From positions 124,520 through 184,057 of the forward strand of contig PLFX01000011.1 in assembly GCA_003138355.1 (NCBI GenBank): DNA of 59,538 bases, written 5' to 3'. Each line of letters opens with the position of its first letter. The stretch's first letter is position 1. Both the position numbers and the translations under genes were made by a program. Source of the stretch: Solirubrobacterales bacterium (GTDB lineage: Bacteria > Actinomycetota > Thermoleophilia > Solirubrobacterales > Solirubrobacteraceae). The notes under the pieces were generated by a model. The model had not been told where the DNA came from and did no database searches. It worked only from the letters and a program-made list of their open reading frames with translations. This document shows positions 9,784-18,402 of the stretch, piece after piece.

Positions 9784-10538
9784 TAATGGCGGACCTTGTA
9801 GCCGACGAGCGAGGGCTGCTGCGTGAGCCAGCGAGTGCTGTAGGGGCCGGAGCGACCGGCCGTGTCGAACCAGACGCCGTCGACGTACATGAAGGTGTGC
9901 CCCGCGTTGGCGAAGACCGTGAGGTAGCGACCGGGACCCGGCGCACCCCAGTGCTCGAGCTGGCCTGAGGTCTCGGGCGCGGCGATCAGACCGCCGGCGG
10001 CGAGAGCGTAGGTAACCGAGCCGGAGCAGTCGTACGCGTCGTCCACGAACGAGCGATGCCCGCCGCCGTAGACGTAGGGAAAGTCCCGGATCGCATTGCC
10101 CCCGGCGATCACCTCCTGGATGCGCAACGGAAGCTCGATCGGAGCGAGCGCGACGCCGGTGCGCGCGTCGACGATCACATGGATCGGCTTGTCGGCGATC
10201 GACTTCTGGATCGCCTTCTCCTGGTTGAGCTCCTGACGGATCTGCTGATCGCTCGGTGCCCCGGGGCTGAGGAATGATTCGCGCGCGGCAGTGCGCGGCG
10301 CCGCGGCCTTGGCATGGTGCAGCGCGTTGCGCGAGACCGGGAAGCTCTGCGCGGCGAGCGGATCTGGCGCTTCAGCAATGACGTGGGCGCGCTCGTGCGA
10401 TGCGACGATCGCTCGATGATCGCCGCCGCCTCGCGTGAGCGCGAACACGAGGACCGCGGCGAGCGCCACGGCCGCAGCGCCGGCGAGCGGCGCGATCGGA
10501 ATGTTGCGGCGCAGTGACGGGGTGGCGCCTTCACTCAT
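9771..10538 (-). CDS. Membrane-anchored NlpC/P60-like cell-wall hydrolase
   Basis: 255 aa from ATG 10538 (MSEGATPSLRRN). One N-terminal membrane segment (APLAGAAAVALAAVLVFAL), a Pro/Ala linker, then a C-terminal NlpC/P60-like fold: DCSGSVTYAL contains the nucleophile Cys and AGHTFMYVDG the catalytic His. These enzymes cut peptide bonds in peptidoglycan stems. The start overlaps the upstream antiporter gene by 8 bases, suggesting coupling. The open frame continues 9 codons upstream (to 10565), but the overlap favours the internal ATG. Confidence 0.8.
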   Translation of the reverse strand: MSEGATPSLRRNIPIAPLAGAAAVALAAVLVFALTRGGGDHRAIVASHERAHVIAEAPDPLAAQSFPVSRNALHHAKAAAPRTAARESFLSPGAPSDQQIRQELNQEKAIQKSIADKPIHVIVDARTGVALAPIELPLRIQEVIAGGNAIRDFPYVYGGGHRSFVDDAYDCSGSVTYALAAGGLIAAPETSGQLEHWGAPGPGRYLTVFANAGHTFMYVDGVWFDTAGRSGPYSTRWLTQQPSLVGYKVRHYPGL

Positions 10539-11589
10539 AGATCGTGATGACGGCCAGGATGGCATAGATCGTGATCAGGGCCCACCCCTCGAACACCCGT
10601 GCCTCGCCGTCGTCGGTTATCTGCCAGACCGCGATCGCACTGAGCGCGAGCGCGCCGATGTAGATCGGCGGCAGGTTGAACGTCAGGTGCGTGCCGAACG
10701 CGAACGAGATCAGGATCAGGAGCGGGAACAGGAACGCCGCGATCTGCGCGACGGAGTGAACCACCACCGAGACCGCGAGATCCGAACGCCCGCGAGCCGC
10801 CATGCTGACCCCGGTGGCGTTCTCCACCGCGTTTCCGGCGATCGCGACGATCACGAGCCCGGCAAACGCTTGCGAGATGTGGAGTTGGCTGATCGCGGGC
10901 TGCAGGGCATCCACGAACCAGTCGGAGACGAAGGCCGCGGCGGTGCCAGTGAGCACGAGCAGCACGATCGCCGTGGGAAGGGCCAGCGTTGGGGCGCCCG
11001 GTCCGGCTCGGCGCTCGCCGCGCACATGGGGAACGATCCAGGCGACGTAGACCGTCAGCAACAAGCCGGCGCCGATCGCCGAGATCGCGTCGACGTGGTG
11101 CGAAAGCGCGCCCCGACTGACGAGTGAGAGCGCGACGAGCACGATCGTAAAGAGGCAGACAAAGAGCATCGTTGCGGTCGCGCGGATGATCCGCGGGTCG
11201 AAGCGCATCACGCCGCCGGCCTGCGGCCGCAATGCGCCGACGACGAACACGAGGCCCAAGACGAGGAGTGCGTTGGCGAGCAGCGAGCCGACAATCGCGC
11301 TCTGCGCGACGACGCGCTCGCCGGCGCGCAGCGCGAAGATCACGACGAACAGCTCGGGTAGGTTGCCGACCGTTGACTGGAGCAGGCCGGTGGCGCCTGG
11401 GCCGAGATACTCGCCGACCTGCTCGGTCGCCACCGCCACGAGCCAGGCGAGGCCGGCGAGCGCCGCCGTCGCGATGGCGAAGGTCGCCACCGACGTCCAA
11501 CCCGCGTAGTGCCCCAGCGCGGTCACCGCGACGAGCAGCGTGACGGCGGCGAGTGCGAAGCGGGCGATGCGACCAGGCGCTGCCATCAA
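10531..11589 (-). CDS. Calcium/cation-proton antiporter (CaCA family, ChaA/CAX type)
   Basis: 352 aa, about 11 predicted membrane segments. Two inverted halves carry the exchanger signature: GATGLLQSTVGNLPELFVV in the first half and AIAGNAVENATGVSMAARG in the second, with acidic residues in the GNxxE motifs as cation ligands. The likely role is Ca2+ or other cation efflux in exchange for H+. The loop between halves is Arg/Gly-rich and short. It is followed by the cell-wall hydrolase with an 8-bp overlap. A second, more distant CaCA paralogue is at 56518-57579. Confidence 0.88.
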   Translation of the reverse strand: MMAAPGRIARFALAAVTLLVAVTALGHYAGWTSVATFAIATAALAGLAWLVAVATEQVGEYLGPGATGLLQSTVGNLPELFVVIFALRAGERVVAQSAIVGSLLANALLVLGLVFVVGALRPQAGGVMRFDPRIIRATATMLFVCLFTIVLVALSLVSRGALSHHVDAISAIGAGLLLTVYVAWIVPHVRGERRAGPGAPTLALPTAIVLLVLTGTAAAFVSDWFVDALQPAISQLHISQAFAGLVIVAIAGNAVENATGVSMAARGRSDLAVSVVVHSVAQIAAFLFPLLILISFAFGTHLTFNLPPIYIGALALSAIAVWQITDDGEARVFEGWALITIYAILAVITIYE

Positions 11590-11616
11590 CTCAGCGAGCT
11601 GCGCAGCTGCGCCCCG

Positions 11617-12198
11617 TCAGTGGCTCGTCAGCACGCGGTCGATGAGGCCGTACTCGGCTGCTTCGTCGGACTTGAAGAAGCGATCGCGCTCCATGTCCTG
11701 ATGGACCTGCTCAACGGTCTTCCCGGTGTGCCTGGCGTAGATCTCGTCGATCCGGGCGCGCAGGTTGATCACCTCCCGCGCGTGAATCTCGATGTCGGTC
11801 GCCTGGCCCTCGAAGCCGGCGATCGGCTGGTGCATCAGGATCCGGCTGTTCGGCAGCGCCGAGCGCTTCCCGTGAGCCCCGCCAGAGAGCAGCAGGGAGG
11901 CCGCCGACATCGCGATGCCGACGCACATCGTCTGCACGTCGGGCTTGATGAAGTTCATCGTGTCGTAGATCGCGAGGCCGGCGTACACCGAGCCGCCGGG
12001 CGAGTTGATGTACAGCGAGAGGTCCTTCTCCGGGTCCTCGGACTCCAGGTGCAGGAGTTGCGCGACGACGACATTCGCGACCTGGTCGTCGATCGGACTC
12101 CCGAGGAAGATGATCCGCTCGTTGAGCAGCCGCGAGTAGATGTCGTATTCGCGTTCGCCGCGCGCGGTGCGCTCGATAACGGTCGGAATCAGCGGCAT
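11617..12198 (-). CDS. clpP: ATP-dependent Clp protease proteolytic subunit
   Basis: 193 aa from ATG 12198 ([19 protein letters not shown]), the conserved N-terminus; an in-frame upstream extension to 12231 adds non-conserved residues. Catalytic triad: Ser in [14 protein letters not shown], His in ILMHQPIAG and Asp in [12 protein letters not shown]. The substrate groove sequence [19 protein letters not shown] is intact. Forms the barrel peptidase for ClpX/ClpC. Divergent from pgsA with 59 bp between. No clpX is adjacent, unlike in many bacteria. Confidence 0.96.
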   Translation of the reverse strand: MPLIPTVIERTARGEREYDIYSRLLNERIIFLGSPIDDQVANVVVAQLLHLESEDPEKDLSLYINSPGGSVYAGLAIYDTMNFIKPDVQTMCVGIAMSAASLLLSGGAHGKRSALPNSRILMHQPIAGFEGQATDIEIHAREVINLRARIDEIYARHTGKTVEQVHQDMERDRFFKSDEAAEYGLIDRVLTSH

Positions 12199-12257
12199 GG
12201 CGCTAACCCTAGCGGTCGCCGGCACTTCCACCGCCCTCCGGAGCGGATAATCCGCAC

Positions 12258-12818
12258 ATGGCGTCGTTGAACTGGCCCAACCTCCTGACGGTTGTCCGGA
12301 TCCTGCTCGTGCCGGTCCTGATCGTCGCGCTGCTCGGGCAGACGACGGATGGGGACATCCTCGCCGCCGTCGTCTTCGCCATCGCCTCCGCGACCGACTT
12401 CGCGGACGGTTACCTCGCGCGCGCGCGCGAAGAAATCACGACGTTCGGCAAGCTGATGGACCCGCTCGCGGACAAGCTGCTGATCATCGCGGCGCTGATC
12501 TCGCTCGTTTCGCTGCACCGCGTCGCGGCCTGGGTGGCGATGGTGATCATCGCGCGCGAGCTCGCGGTGACCGTGCTCCGCCTCGGCGCGACTCAGTCCG
12601 GAGTGGTGATCGCGGCGAGCAGCTTCGGCAAGCTCAAGACGTGCGTGCAGATTGCGACGATCCTGTGCCTGATCGCGTTCCGCCACCATCCGCTCTGGCT
12701 CGAGGTGCTCGTCTACGTGATGGTCACGATCACGGTCGCATCCGGACTCGACTTCTTCTTCGGGATGCGCCGGCGCCTCACACAGTCGCGCGGCGCGGAG
12801 ATAGCACCGGGCGGCTGA
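12258..12818 (+). CDS. pgsA: CDP-alcohol phosphatidyltransferase (phosphatidylglycerophosphate synthase type)
   Basis: 186 aa integral membrane enzyme. It contains the family signature D-G-x2-A-R-x8-G-x3-D-x3-D, visible from [10 protein letters not shown] through [11 protein letters not shown]. The start [20 protein letters not shown] is the typical PgsA N-terminus. It transfers a phosphatidyl group from CDP-diacylglycerol to glycerol-3-phosphate. Its stop is two bases from the stop of the convergent GTP cyclohydrolase gene, leaving no room for a terminator. Substrate specificity within the family is inferred. Confidence 0.88.
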   Translation: MASLNWPNLLTVVRILLVPVLIVALLGQTTDGDILAAVVFAIASATDFADGYLARAREEITTFGKLMDPLADKLLIIAALISLVSLHRVAAWVAMVIIARELAVTVLRLGATQSGVVIAASSFGKLKTCVQIATILCLIAFRHHPLWLEVLVYVMVTITVASGLDFFFGMRRRLTQSRGAEIAPGG

Positions 12819-12820
12819 GC

Positions 12821-13801
12821 TCAGGCGTCGAGCCAGTCGCGCAGCGATGTCGTGCGCCCAACCGGCTCTAAGGCGAGCTCGAGCTCGGCGCGCAGCTCGC
12901 CAATCGTGCCCTCGCGCTCGGCGAGGACGTTGTGCTGGTGGATCGTCTCGAGGTTCTCCTGGCGAGCCGAGACGAACGCGTCTTGGGGCAACTGCGGGAG
13001 CTCGGTGAGGACGCCGCTGATCATCTCGCGCACGCAGTCTTCGACGAACCGCGGGCGCGCGTGCGCGCGCATCACGACTGCAGCCTCATCGCTGCGCTTC
13101 ATCAGCTCGTATATCTCGGAGGACATCGAGCCCTCGACGATCCGCAAGAGCGTGGCGGCTTCGATCTCGAGCGGCTCAGCCTCGGTGACCCCCACGTGAA
13201 GCGTGCCCAAGCCGCGCTGGTTGTGCGTTGCGACCGGGACGATGCCGAGAATCCGTTCGATCTCGTAAGCGCTGAAGCCGTCCTCATCGAGCTGCCGGCG
13301 CGCGTGGTCTGCGACAAGCTCCTGCGCGCACGGACAGGCGGTGATTCCCTGCGCCGCGACGCCGACGAGGCGTCGAGTTCCCCGCTCGCTCGCGACCGCG
13401 ACCCCGAACAGCGTGTAGATCTCCTGCGTGTTGATTCCCGAAAGCGGAGCGGGCCGGTGCTCGGGGTAGCGCGCTGCGATCGTGACCTCGGCCCGGCGTG
13501 CGCCCTGGCGAACGCGCACCAGCTCGGCGACGCGCTGGGCGAGCTGCTCGGCTCGGAAGCCTGATCCACCCACGATCACCTCCCCGATCGCGTCGTTCAC
13601 AACCTCCTCGAAGCGGGACATGTGCGCCCCCTTCTGGTCCGGCCCGAGGTCGACGAAGCACTCGATGCTCGCGGAAAACAGCTGCTCGCTGCCCGATTGG
13701 GCGATCCTGATGACCTTCTCGACTCCCGTCAGGCCGACGCGTGACAGCCCGATCGCAACCTCGGGTCGCTGCGCCTGCACGTCGGGTCCGCGTTCGCTCA
13801 T
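12821..13801 (-). CDS. GTP cyclohydrolase, FolE2/MptA family (type IB)
   Basis: 326 aa from ATG 13801 (MSERGPDVQAQR), preceded by GGGAG 8 bases upstream. Hallmarks: VGLTGVEKVIRI, the metal-site block DLGPDQKGAHMSRFEEVV, the Cys-rich GITACPCAQ and PVATHNQRGLG. The enzyme opens the GTP ring, the first step of folate/tetrahydropterin synthesis. ACPCAQ and ATHNQRG are closer in my memory to archaeal MptA than to typical bacterial FolE2. Convergent with pgsA, divergent from the sigma factor gene. No Zur-box-like site was recognised. Confidence 0.88.
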   Translation of the reverse strand: MSERGPDVQAQRPEVAIGLSRVGLTGVEKVIRIAQSGSEQLFSASIECFVDLGPDQKGAHMSRFEEVVNDAIGEVIVGGSGFRAEQLAQRVAELVRVRQGARRAEVTIAARYPEHRPAPLSGINTQEIYTLFGVAVASERGTRRLVGVAAQGITACPCAQELVADHARRQLDEDGFSAYEIERILGIVPVATHNQRGLGTLHVGVTEAEPLEIEAATLLRIVEGSMSSEIYELMKRSDEAAVVMRAHARPRFVEDCVREMISGVLTELPQLPQDAFVSARQENLETIHQHNVLAEREGTIGELRAELELALEPVGRTTSLRDWLDA

Positions 13802-13933
13802 GCTCGTGTCTCCCATCCCCAGCAGCCTAGCGCCACGGTTCCAGCGGCTCGCCGCGCGCTTGTGCCTTGTGCTATCAATCTGCCGCGTTGCGTGGCTGGG
13901 GAGGCGACGTTGACGCGAGGAGAGGAGCCGTAG

Positions 13934-15064
13934 GTGCAAGTTCTGCAGGCGATGGCGCCAGCGAGCGCGGAACCGTCGGCTAGCGCCGACCCGATCGCTG
14001 ACGCCGACGACCTGCGAACGCTGCTGGCAGAGGCCCAGGAGCGCGGCTACGTCGCAACCGGAGCGCTCGCGCACGCAGTCGAAGACCTCGAGCTCTCCGC
14101 CGACCAGGTGCACGAGCTGTACGGCCTGCTCGAGGAGCAGGGCGTCGAGCTGATCGACGAGGCGGCTGCCGACGCACACAGCGACGGCCATGCCAACGCT
14201 GCGGCCGAGCCGGCAGTCGAGCTTGACCTCAATGTCGAGCCGAGCCTCGATTCGCTGCGCCTCTACCTGCGCACGATCGGACGCGTGCCGCTCCTGACCG
14301 CCTCACAGGAGGTGGAGCTGGCGCGGCGCATCGAGCGCGGCGACGTCCAGGCAAAGCAGCAGATGGTGGAAGCAAACCTGCGCCTCGTTGTCTCGATCGC
14401 CAAGCGCTATCTCGGTCGCGGGCTCTCGTTCCTCGACCTGATCCAGGAGGGGTCGCTCGGGCTGATCCGCGCCGTCGAGAAGTTCGACCATCGCCGCGGC
14501 TACAAGTTCTCGACCTACGCGACATGGTGGATCCGCCAAGCCGTCACGCGCGCGCTGGCCGACAAGGGGCGCACCATCCGGATCCCCGTGCACGTGGTCG
14601 AGCGGCTGAACAAGGTCGTTCAGGCCGAGCGCCAGCTCGTGCAGCAGCTCGGACGCCAGCCGTCCGACGAAGAGATAGCCGCGATGCTCGAGTGCTCACC
14701 GCGCGACGTGCGTGAGATCCTGCGCGTCGCCCAGCAACCGATCTCACTCGAGAAACCCGTCGGCGACGAGGAAGACTCCCTGCTCGGGGACTTCGTCGAG
14801 GACCAGTCGGCCGAGTCTCCATTCGAGCTCGCCTCGCGGCAAATCCGTAACCGCGACGTCTTGTGCGCGTTGGCCGTCCTGCCCCGCCGTGAACGCGAGG
14901 TGCTCGAACTCCGCTACGGCCTGACCGGCAAGCGGCCGCAGACCCTGGAGGAGGTCGGGCAGGCGTTCAACGTTACGCGCGAGCGCATCCGCCAGATCGA
15001 GAACCACACGCTGAAGAAGCTCGAGCTGCTGCCCGAGGCGCAGCGACTACGAGACGCTTCGTAG
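13934..15064 (+). CDS. RNA polymerase sigma factor, RpoD (sigma-70) family
   Basis: 376 aa from GTG 13934 with AGAGGAG 6 bases upstream. Domain order: short region 1.1-like segment (about 25-80), acidic linker, region 1.2/2 with [31 protein letters not shown] and [15 protein letters not shown], region 3 with [12 protein letters not shown], and region 4 with [15 protein letters not shown] and the helix-turn-helix [19 protein letters not shown]. This is the primary-type architecture, but it is shorter than many housekeeping sigmas, so group 1 versus group 2 is open. tRNA-Tyr follows 24 bp after the stop. Confidence 0.93.
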   Translation: MQVLQAMAPASAEPSASADPIADADDLRTLLAEAQERGYVATGALAHAVEDLELSADQVHELYGLLEEQGVELIDEAAADAHSDGHANAAAEPAVELDLNVEPSLDSLRLYLRTIGRVPLLTASQEVELARRIERGDVQAKQQMVEANLRLVVSIAKRYLGRGLSFLDLIQEGSLGLIRAVEKFDHRRGYKFSTYATWWIRQAVTRALADKGRTIRIPVHVVERLNKVVQAERQLVQQLGRQPSDEEIAAMLECSPRDVREILRVAQQPISLEKPVGDEEDSLLGDFVEDQSAESPFELASRQIRNRDVLCALAVLPRREREVLELRYGLTGKRPQTLEEVGQAFNVTRERIRQIENHTLKKLELLPEAQRLRDAS

Positions 15065-15088
15065 AGCCGCGTTAAACTCTCTCCCCGC

Positions 15089-15170
15089 GGCGGGATTCCC
15101 GAGCGGTCAAAGGGGACGGACTGTAAATCCGTTGGCTCAGCCTTCGAAGGTTCGAATCCTTCTCCCGCCA
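15089..15170 (+). tRNA. tRNA-Tyr (anticodon GTA)
   Basis: 82-nt class II tRNA. Acceptor arm GGCGGGA (15089-15095) pairs with TCCCGCC (15163-15169), followed by discriminator A. The anticodon loop is CTGTAAA with GTA, a long variable arm covers about 15132-15150, and the T-loop is TTCGAAT. CCA is not encoded. A 26-nt stretch (15120-15145) recurs at 18377-18402. Confidence 0.97.
15120..15145 (+). repeat. Direct repeat copy 1: anticodon/variable-arm part of tRNA-Tyr (candidate att core)
   Basis: 26 bases beginning ACTGTAAATCC and ending CAGCCTTC inside the functional tRNA-Tyr are repeated exactly at 18377-18402. Such tRNA-derived repeats commonly mark the ends of tyrosine-recombinase islands. 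No integrase lies between the copies. Confidence 0.75.
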
Positions 15171-15310
15171 TGTAGGTGTCACGTGTGCTCGGCCTTTTGT
15201 AGCTGGCAGGCGGCCGGGCGATCGACCGGCTGAGATGCGGCAGTGAGCCGCCGTGACGGGCGCCCGGTCGCCAACGGTTCTTCAAACAGGGCGCGGGGGT
15301 CGCGTGCGAG

Positions 15311-15330
15311 CAGTCACGCGGCCGTGACTG
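15311..15330. repeat. Short inverted repeat downstream of tRNA-Tyr
   Basis: Arms CAGTCACG and CGTGACTG (perfect 8 bp) with a 4-base centre. It lies in the 209 bp between tRNA-Tyr and the stop of the convergent propeller pseudogene and could act as a weak terminator or a protein site. No T-tract is present. Confidence 0.35.
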
Positions 15331-15379
15331 GCGTTCGTCGCGAAGGCGGGAGTCAGGGTGGGAGAGCTGGCGGCTGTGA

Positions 15380-16608
15380 CTAGCGGGGGAGCGGCACGAA
15401 CGTGGTGTAGCCGTTCAGTGGCGGGAGGGTGTGGACGTGGAGGGCGTGTTGGCCGGGGTGCCAGACTGCGATCGCGGTTCGGGTTATTGATTGGCGGAAG
15501 CTGCCGCCGCGGGCTGCGACGACGAGGCGACCGTCGCTTGTCCAGGCGATTCCGGATTGCTTGAGCGACTCTAAGATCGGGAAGCCGGGGACGTGTGTGA
15601 GCTTGGCGGTGGTGGTGTTGAGCAGCCAGAGGTCGGCGGCCTGGCCGATTGTCGGCCCTTGGTAGCTCGGGTTGCTGTAGAGGGGGTAGGCGGGGTCGCC
15701 GAACTCGATCGCGACGTACGGTCCGCTCGGGTCGGGGTAGAGCTGGAAGCCGTTGTGCTGGCGGCTTGGCCAGCCGAGCATCCGGCGCTCGCCAGTCATG
15801 AGGTTGACGAGGCTGAGCGGGCCGGCGAGGTAAGGGCCGTTGTCACCGCTCTCGATCGCGAGTCCGTGTCCAATCGGGTCGGTCTGGACTGTCGCGCTCG
15901 TGTGGCTTAGCACGGCGCCGGTCTGCGGGTTGACGAGCAGGCCGACCTGGTTCGGCTGGGTCCAGAGCGTGATCATGTTCGCGTTGATCTGACCGAGGTC
16001 GCCGCACGGCACCCTGACTGGTGCCCGCGCGCTTGGGACGAGGCGTAGCGTGCACGCGCCGCTGTGGGGCCAGCGCAGCACCCACTCGGCAATCGATCCC
16101 GGGACCGGCGTCGTCTCGATCGTCCCGTCGAACGGCGCGAAGTAGTGCGTAACGAGGTGGCGAACCGCGCCACTTGGGCTGATCAAGAAGTCATCCTGGG
16201 TGAGCGCGCAGTGGCCGCAGGACTGGTGGGTGACGATCCCGAGCGCTCGACCATGCCACGCCGTGAGCGACAGCCACCCTTGACTCGCCGCGCCGGCACG
16301 TCGAGCTGGCGAAGCGACGTGACCTGACCACTGTCAACGTCAACGAGCGACGCTGGACCGTCGTTCTCCGAGGCCACGAGGCGCAAATGGGTTGGCCTGA
16401 GCGGAGGGCCGCTAAGCCAGGTCAACGACGAGGACAGCCGCACGGGCGGCGCTGTCGGGTGCGTGGCCCCTGACGACTCAACAAGCACGGCCGCTAGCGC
16501 AATCCCAACGACGAGAATGCCGGCTGCGCCGGCGAGCCGCTGGCGACGCTGGCGGCGCCGCGCCGCATCGATCACTCCCCACCGCACCAGGTCACTCCAC
16601 GCCGACAT
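15380..16608 (-). pseudogene. Membrane-anchored beta-propeller-like protein, frameshifted
   Basis: Two frames together make one protein. Frame A (start ATG 16608, MSAWSDLVRWGVIDAARRR) has one membrane segment (LAGAAGILVVGIALAAVLV) and runs to DVPARR. Homologous-looking continuity then resumes in a second frame as SQGWLSLTAWHGRALGIVTH and on to LPPLNGYTTFVPLPR at 15380. The shift lies near 16283-16300. Repeated strands (WLLNTTTAKLTHVPG, IAWTSDGRLVVAARGG) suggest a TolB-like propeller sensing or binding function outside the cell. It is divergent from a GntR regulator. A sequencing indel cannot be excluded; the frames are given as one broken gene. Confidence 0.7.
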
Positions 16609-16611
16609 CAA

Positions 16612-16632
16612 TGCGCTACTATGCCTAGCGCA
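16612..16632. promoter_or_regulatory. Perfect dyad at the GntR gene start (probable autoregulatory operator)
   Basis: TGCGCTA (16612-16618), a 7-base spacer and TAGCGCA (16626-16632) form a perfect dyad ending one base before the GntR ATG (16633) and lying beside the divergent start (16608). A TACTAT box overlaps it, consistent with a leaderless transcript blocked when the dyad is occupied. Binding by the adjacent YtrA-like regulator is inferred. Confidence 0.6.
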
Positions 16633-16980
16633 ATGTTGGATGTCAAGATCGACCGTTCAGACCCCGCCCTCCTGCACGAACAGGTCGCGGCTCAGATCCG
16701 CCAAGCAATCGCAGATGGCGAAGCCAAACCCGGCGACCGCCTACCACCCACTCGCCACCTCGCCGCGGTCATGGGCGTGAACACCAACACGGTCCTGCGC
16801 GCCGTACGCCTGCTGCGCGACGAGGGCCTGCTCGAGCTGCGCCAAGGACGCGGCATCCACATCACCGGCACCCCCGAACGCAGCGTGGTGCTCGACAAAG
16901 TTGCGGAGCTCGTGCAGCTCGCCCGGCAAAACGGCATCACCCGCCCCGACCTAACACGCCTGATCGAAAGCGCGCCGTAG
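16633..16980 (+). CDS. GntR family transcriptional regulator, YtrA subfamily
   Basis: 115 aa from ATG 16633 (MLDVKIDRSDPALLHEQ). A winged helix-turn-helix (RLPPTRHLAAVMGVNTNTVLRAVRLL, read in two parts) is followed by the wing GRGIHITG. Only about 35 residues follow, too short for a ligand-binding FCD/UTRA domain, which defines the YtrA type. These usually repress neighbouring transport or membrane-protein genes. An upstream in-frame ATG at 16621 lies inside the dyad and has no SD. Located within the tRNA-Tyr-bounded block. Confidence 0.88.
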   Translation: MLDVKIDRSDPALLHEQVAAQIRQAIADGEAKPGDRLPPTRHLAAVMGVNTNTVLRAVRLLRDEGLLELRQGRGIHITGTPERSVVLDKVAELVQLARQNGITRPDLTRLIESAP

Positions 16981-17117
16981 ACGACGCCCGCACCCGCAGC
17001 GCGGTTCCAGGCGTCCCAGCGGCGTGACTGCTATTTCAGCGATCGCGGGCGCGCCGTGCGTGGTGCGATACGAGCTACTCGGCGCCTGTGACGTCGGCGG
17101 AACTACAAGCCCGCGGC

Positions 17118-18275
17118 TTAATAGCAGAGCCTTGACGCGGCACTCCAGAGCTTCTCGAGAGTCCCGGACGCGGCACGCTCGACGATCACCGCGCCGCAGC
17201 CTCCACCGTGCCGGTAGAGATCCGCGGTCATGAAGATGTCCCCCCGGTGACTGATGGTGATGCCATTTATCTCTGCCACGCCCGAGGCGTCGCTGACGAG
17301 GCTGTCGAGCTGATGGTCCGAGACGAGCGTCGTGATCGCCTGGCTCGTTACGCGCACCAGCGAGTCGTTGTGCGCGGCGATGACCTCGCCGTGACCGGCG
17401 GCCAGGAGGCCCCCGCGCCATGCCGGATACGCTTTCGTTGACCCGTTCGCGCGCACGACCAACAGCTCCTTCGGATGGCCCTCGCCAACCGCGCCACCCC
17501 CGCTGTCGCAGACGAACGCTAAGAACCCTGCCCCCACGGTCACGTCGGAGCAATTGACCGAGGCAGCAGCTACCCGGTCAGGCGCGTTGTCGGTGAGCCC
17601 GCCCGCCGATGTCAGTTCGACATACGGCCCGAGGAGCGAGATGGCCGGGCAAACTGTCGTCGAGACCTCAATCACGCCGCCGGGGCCGATCGACAGCTCG
17701 GGGGAGTACATCAGCGCCGACTCGGCCGGGATCGAGCCCGCACCGCGGCGGCTCGGACACGCCGGGTGAAGCCCGGCGAGCGTGCGGATCGACCCGCTCG
17801 GGGCGACCTCGCGGATAACCGAACTGATGGAACCAACAAGCGAGACAGACTTGCTGCGCTCAAGGCCTCTCTGGACGAAATAGACGGCTCCGCTGCTCGT
17901 GGCCAGCAGGCTGCTCGGCTGGTTGACCTCGGCTCGGACGGCCGGCCCTCCGTCGCCGGTCAGGCCGGCGCTCCCCGTACCGGCGATGACCGCGTAGCTC
18001 CCGCTCGGCGCGCGTTCCAGAATCTCGTTGCGTGCGTCGTCCGCGATCGCGAGACCGCCGTCAGATAGAGCCGCGATCGCCACCGGCTCCTCAGGCGACA
18101 CGCGCGGCGCCGAGGAGCGGACCGGGAGGTACAACCCACCCGACTTCGTCAGCGAGGCACCGTCAGCCGCCACCGCAGCGGTACCAGCGACGACGACAAA
18201 GACAGCCACCACGAGTGCGCGTCGCAGGTAAGAAGTATGGCGGGAGTGCCGGGCACACTCAGTGGCGGCGACCAT
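17118..18275 (-). CDS. Secreted NHL-repeat-like beta-propeller protein
   Basis: 385 aa. An N-terminal hydrophobic segment (ALVVAVFVVVAGTAAVAADG) acts as a signal or anchor. The mature part has NHL-like repeats: SDGGLAIADDARNEILERAP, YAVIAGTGSAGLTGDGGPA, VRANGSTKAYPAWRGGLLAA and HRGDIFMTADLYRH. Several cysteines (CPSRRG, NCSDV, CDSGGG, GGCGAV) may form disulfides outside the cell. No catalytic motif was found. Precise start uncertain (in-frame start at 18275). It is the last gene before the second tRNA-derived repeat. Confidence 0.7.
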   Translation of the reverse strand: MVAATECARHSRHTSYLRRALVVAVFVVVAGTAAVAADGASLTKSGGLYLPVRSSAPRVSPEEPVAIAALSDGGLAIADDARNEILERAPSGSYAVIAGTGSAGLTGDGGPAVRAEVNQPSSLLATSSGAVYFVQRGLERSKSVSLVGSISSVIREVAPSGSIRTLAGLHPACPSRRGAGSIPAESALMYSPELSIGPGGVIEVSTTVCPAISLLGPYVELTSAGGLTDNAPDRVAAASVNCSDVTVGAGFLAFVCDSGGGAVGEGHPKELLVVRANGSTKAYPAWRGGLLAAGHGEVIAAHNDSLVRVTSQAITTLVSDHQLDSLVSDASGVAEINGITISHRGDIFMTADLYRHGGGCGAVIVERAASGTLEKLWSAASRLCY

Positions 18276-18376
18276 GTTCCCTACGTGTTCCCAACTTGGA
18301 GGATCTCAGCGCATTTCAGGAGCACCTGGGCGACCTGAAAAAACTGAGAACACTTGAGCGCACGAGTCTTGCTGCA

Positions 18377-18402
18377 ACTGTAAATCCGTTGGCTCAGCCT
18401 TC
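18377..18402 (+). repeat. Direct repeat copy 2 of the tRNA-Tyr segment (candidate att remnant)
   Basis: Exact 26-nt copy of 15120-15145, but the rest of the tRNA (T-arm and acceptor) is absent, so it is not a tRNA gene. It lies one base before the stop of the phosphodiester glycosidase gene and about 100 bp upstream of the NHL-protein start. Identity ends sharply on both sides, as expected for a recombination core rather than a gene duplication. Confidence 0.75.

Noticed and set aside
14914-15285. Open frame on the minus strand reading GFEPSKAEPTDLQSVPF
   Set aside because: This is the antisense of tRNA-Tyr and its flanks, a well-known spurious protein type.
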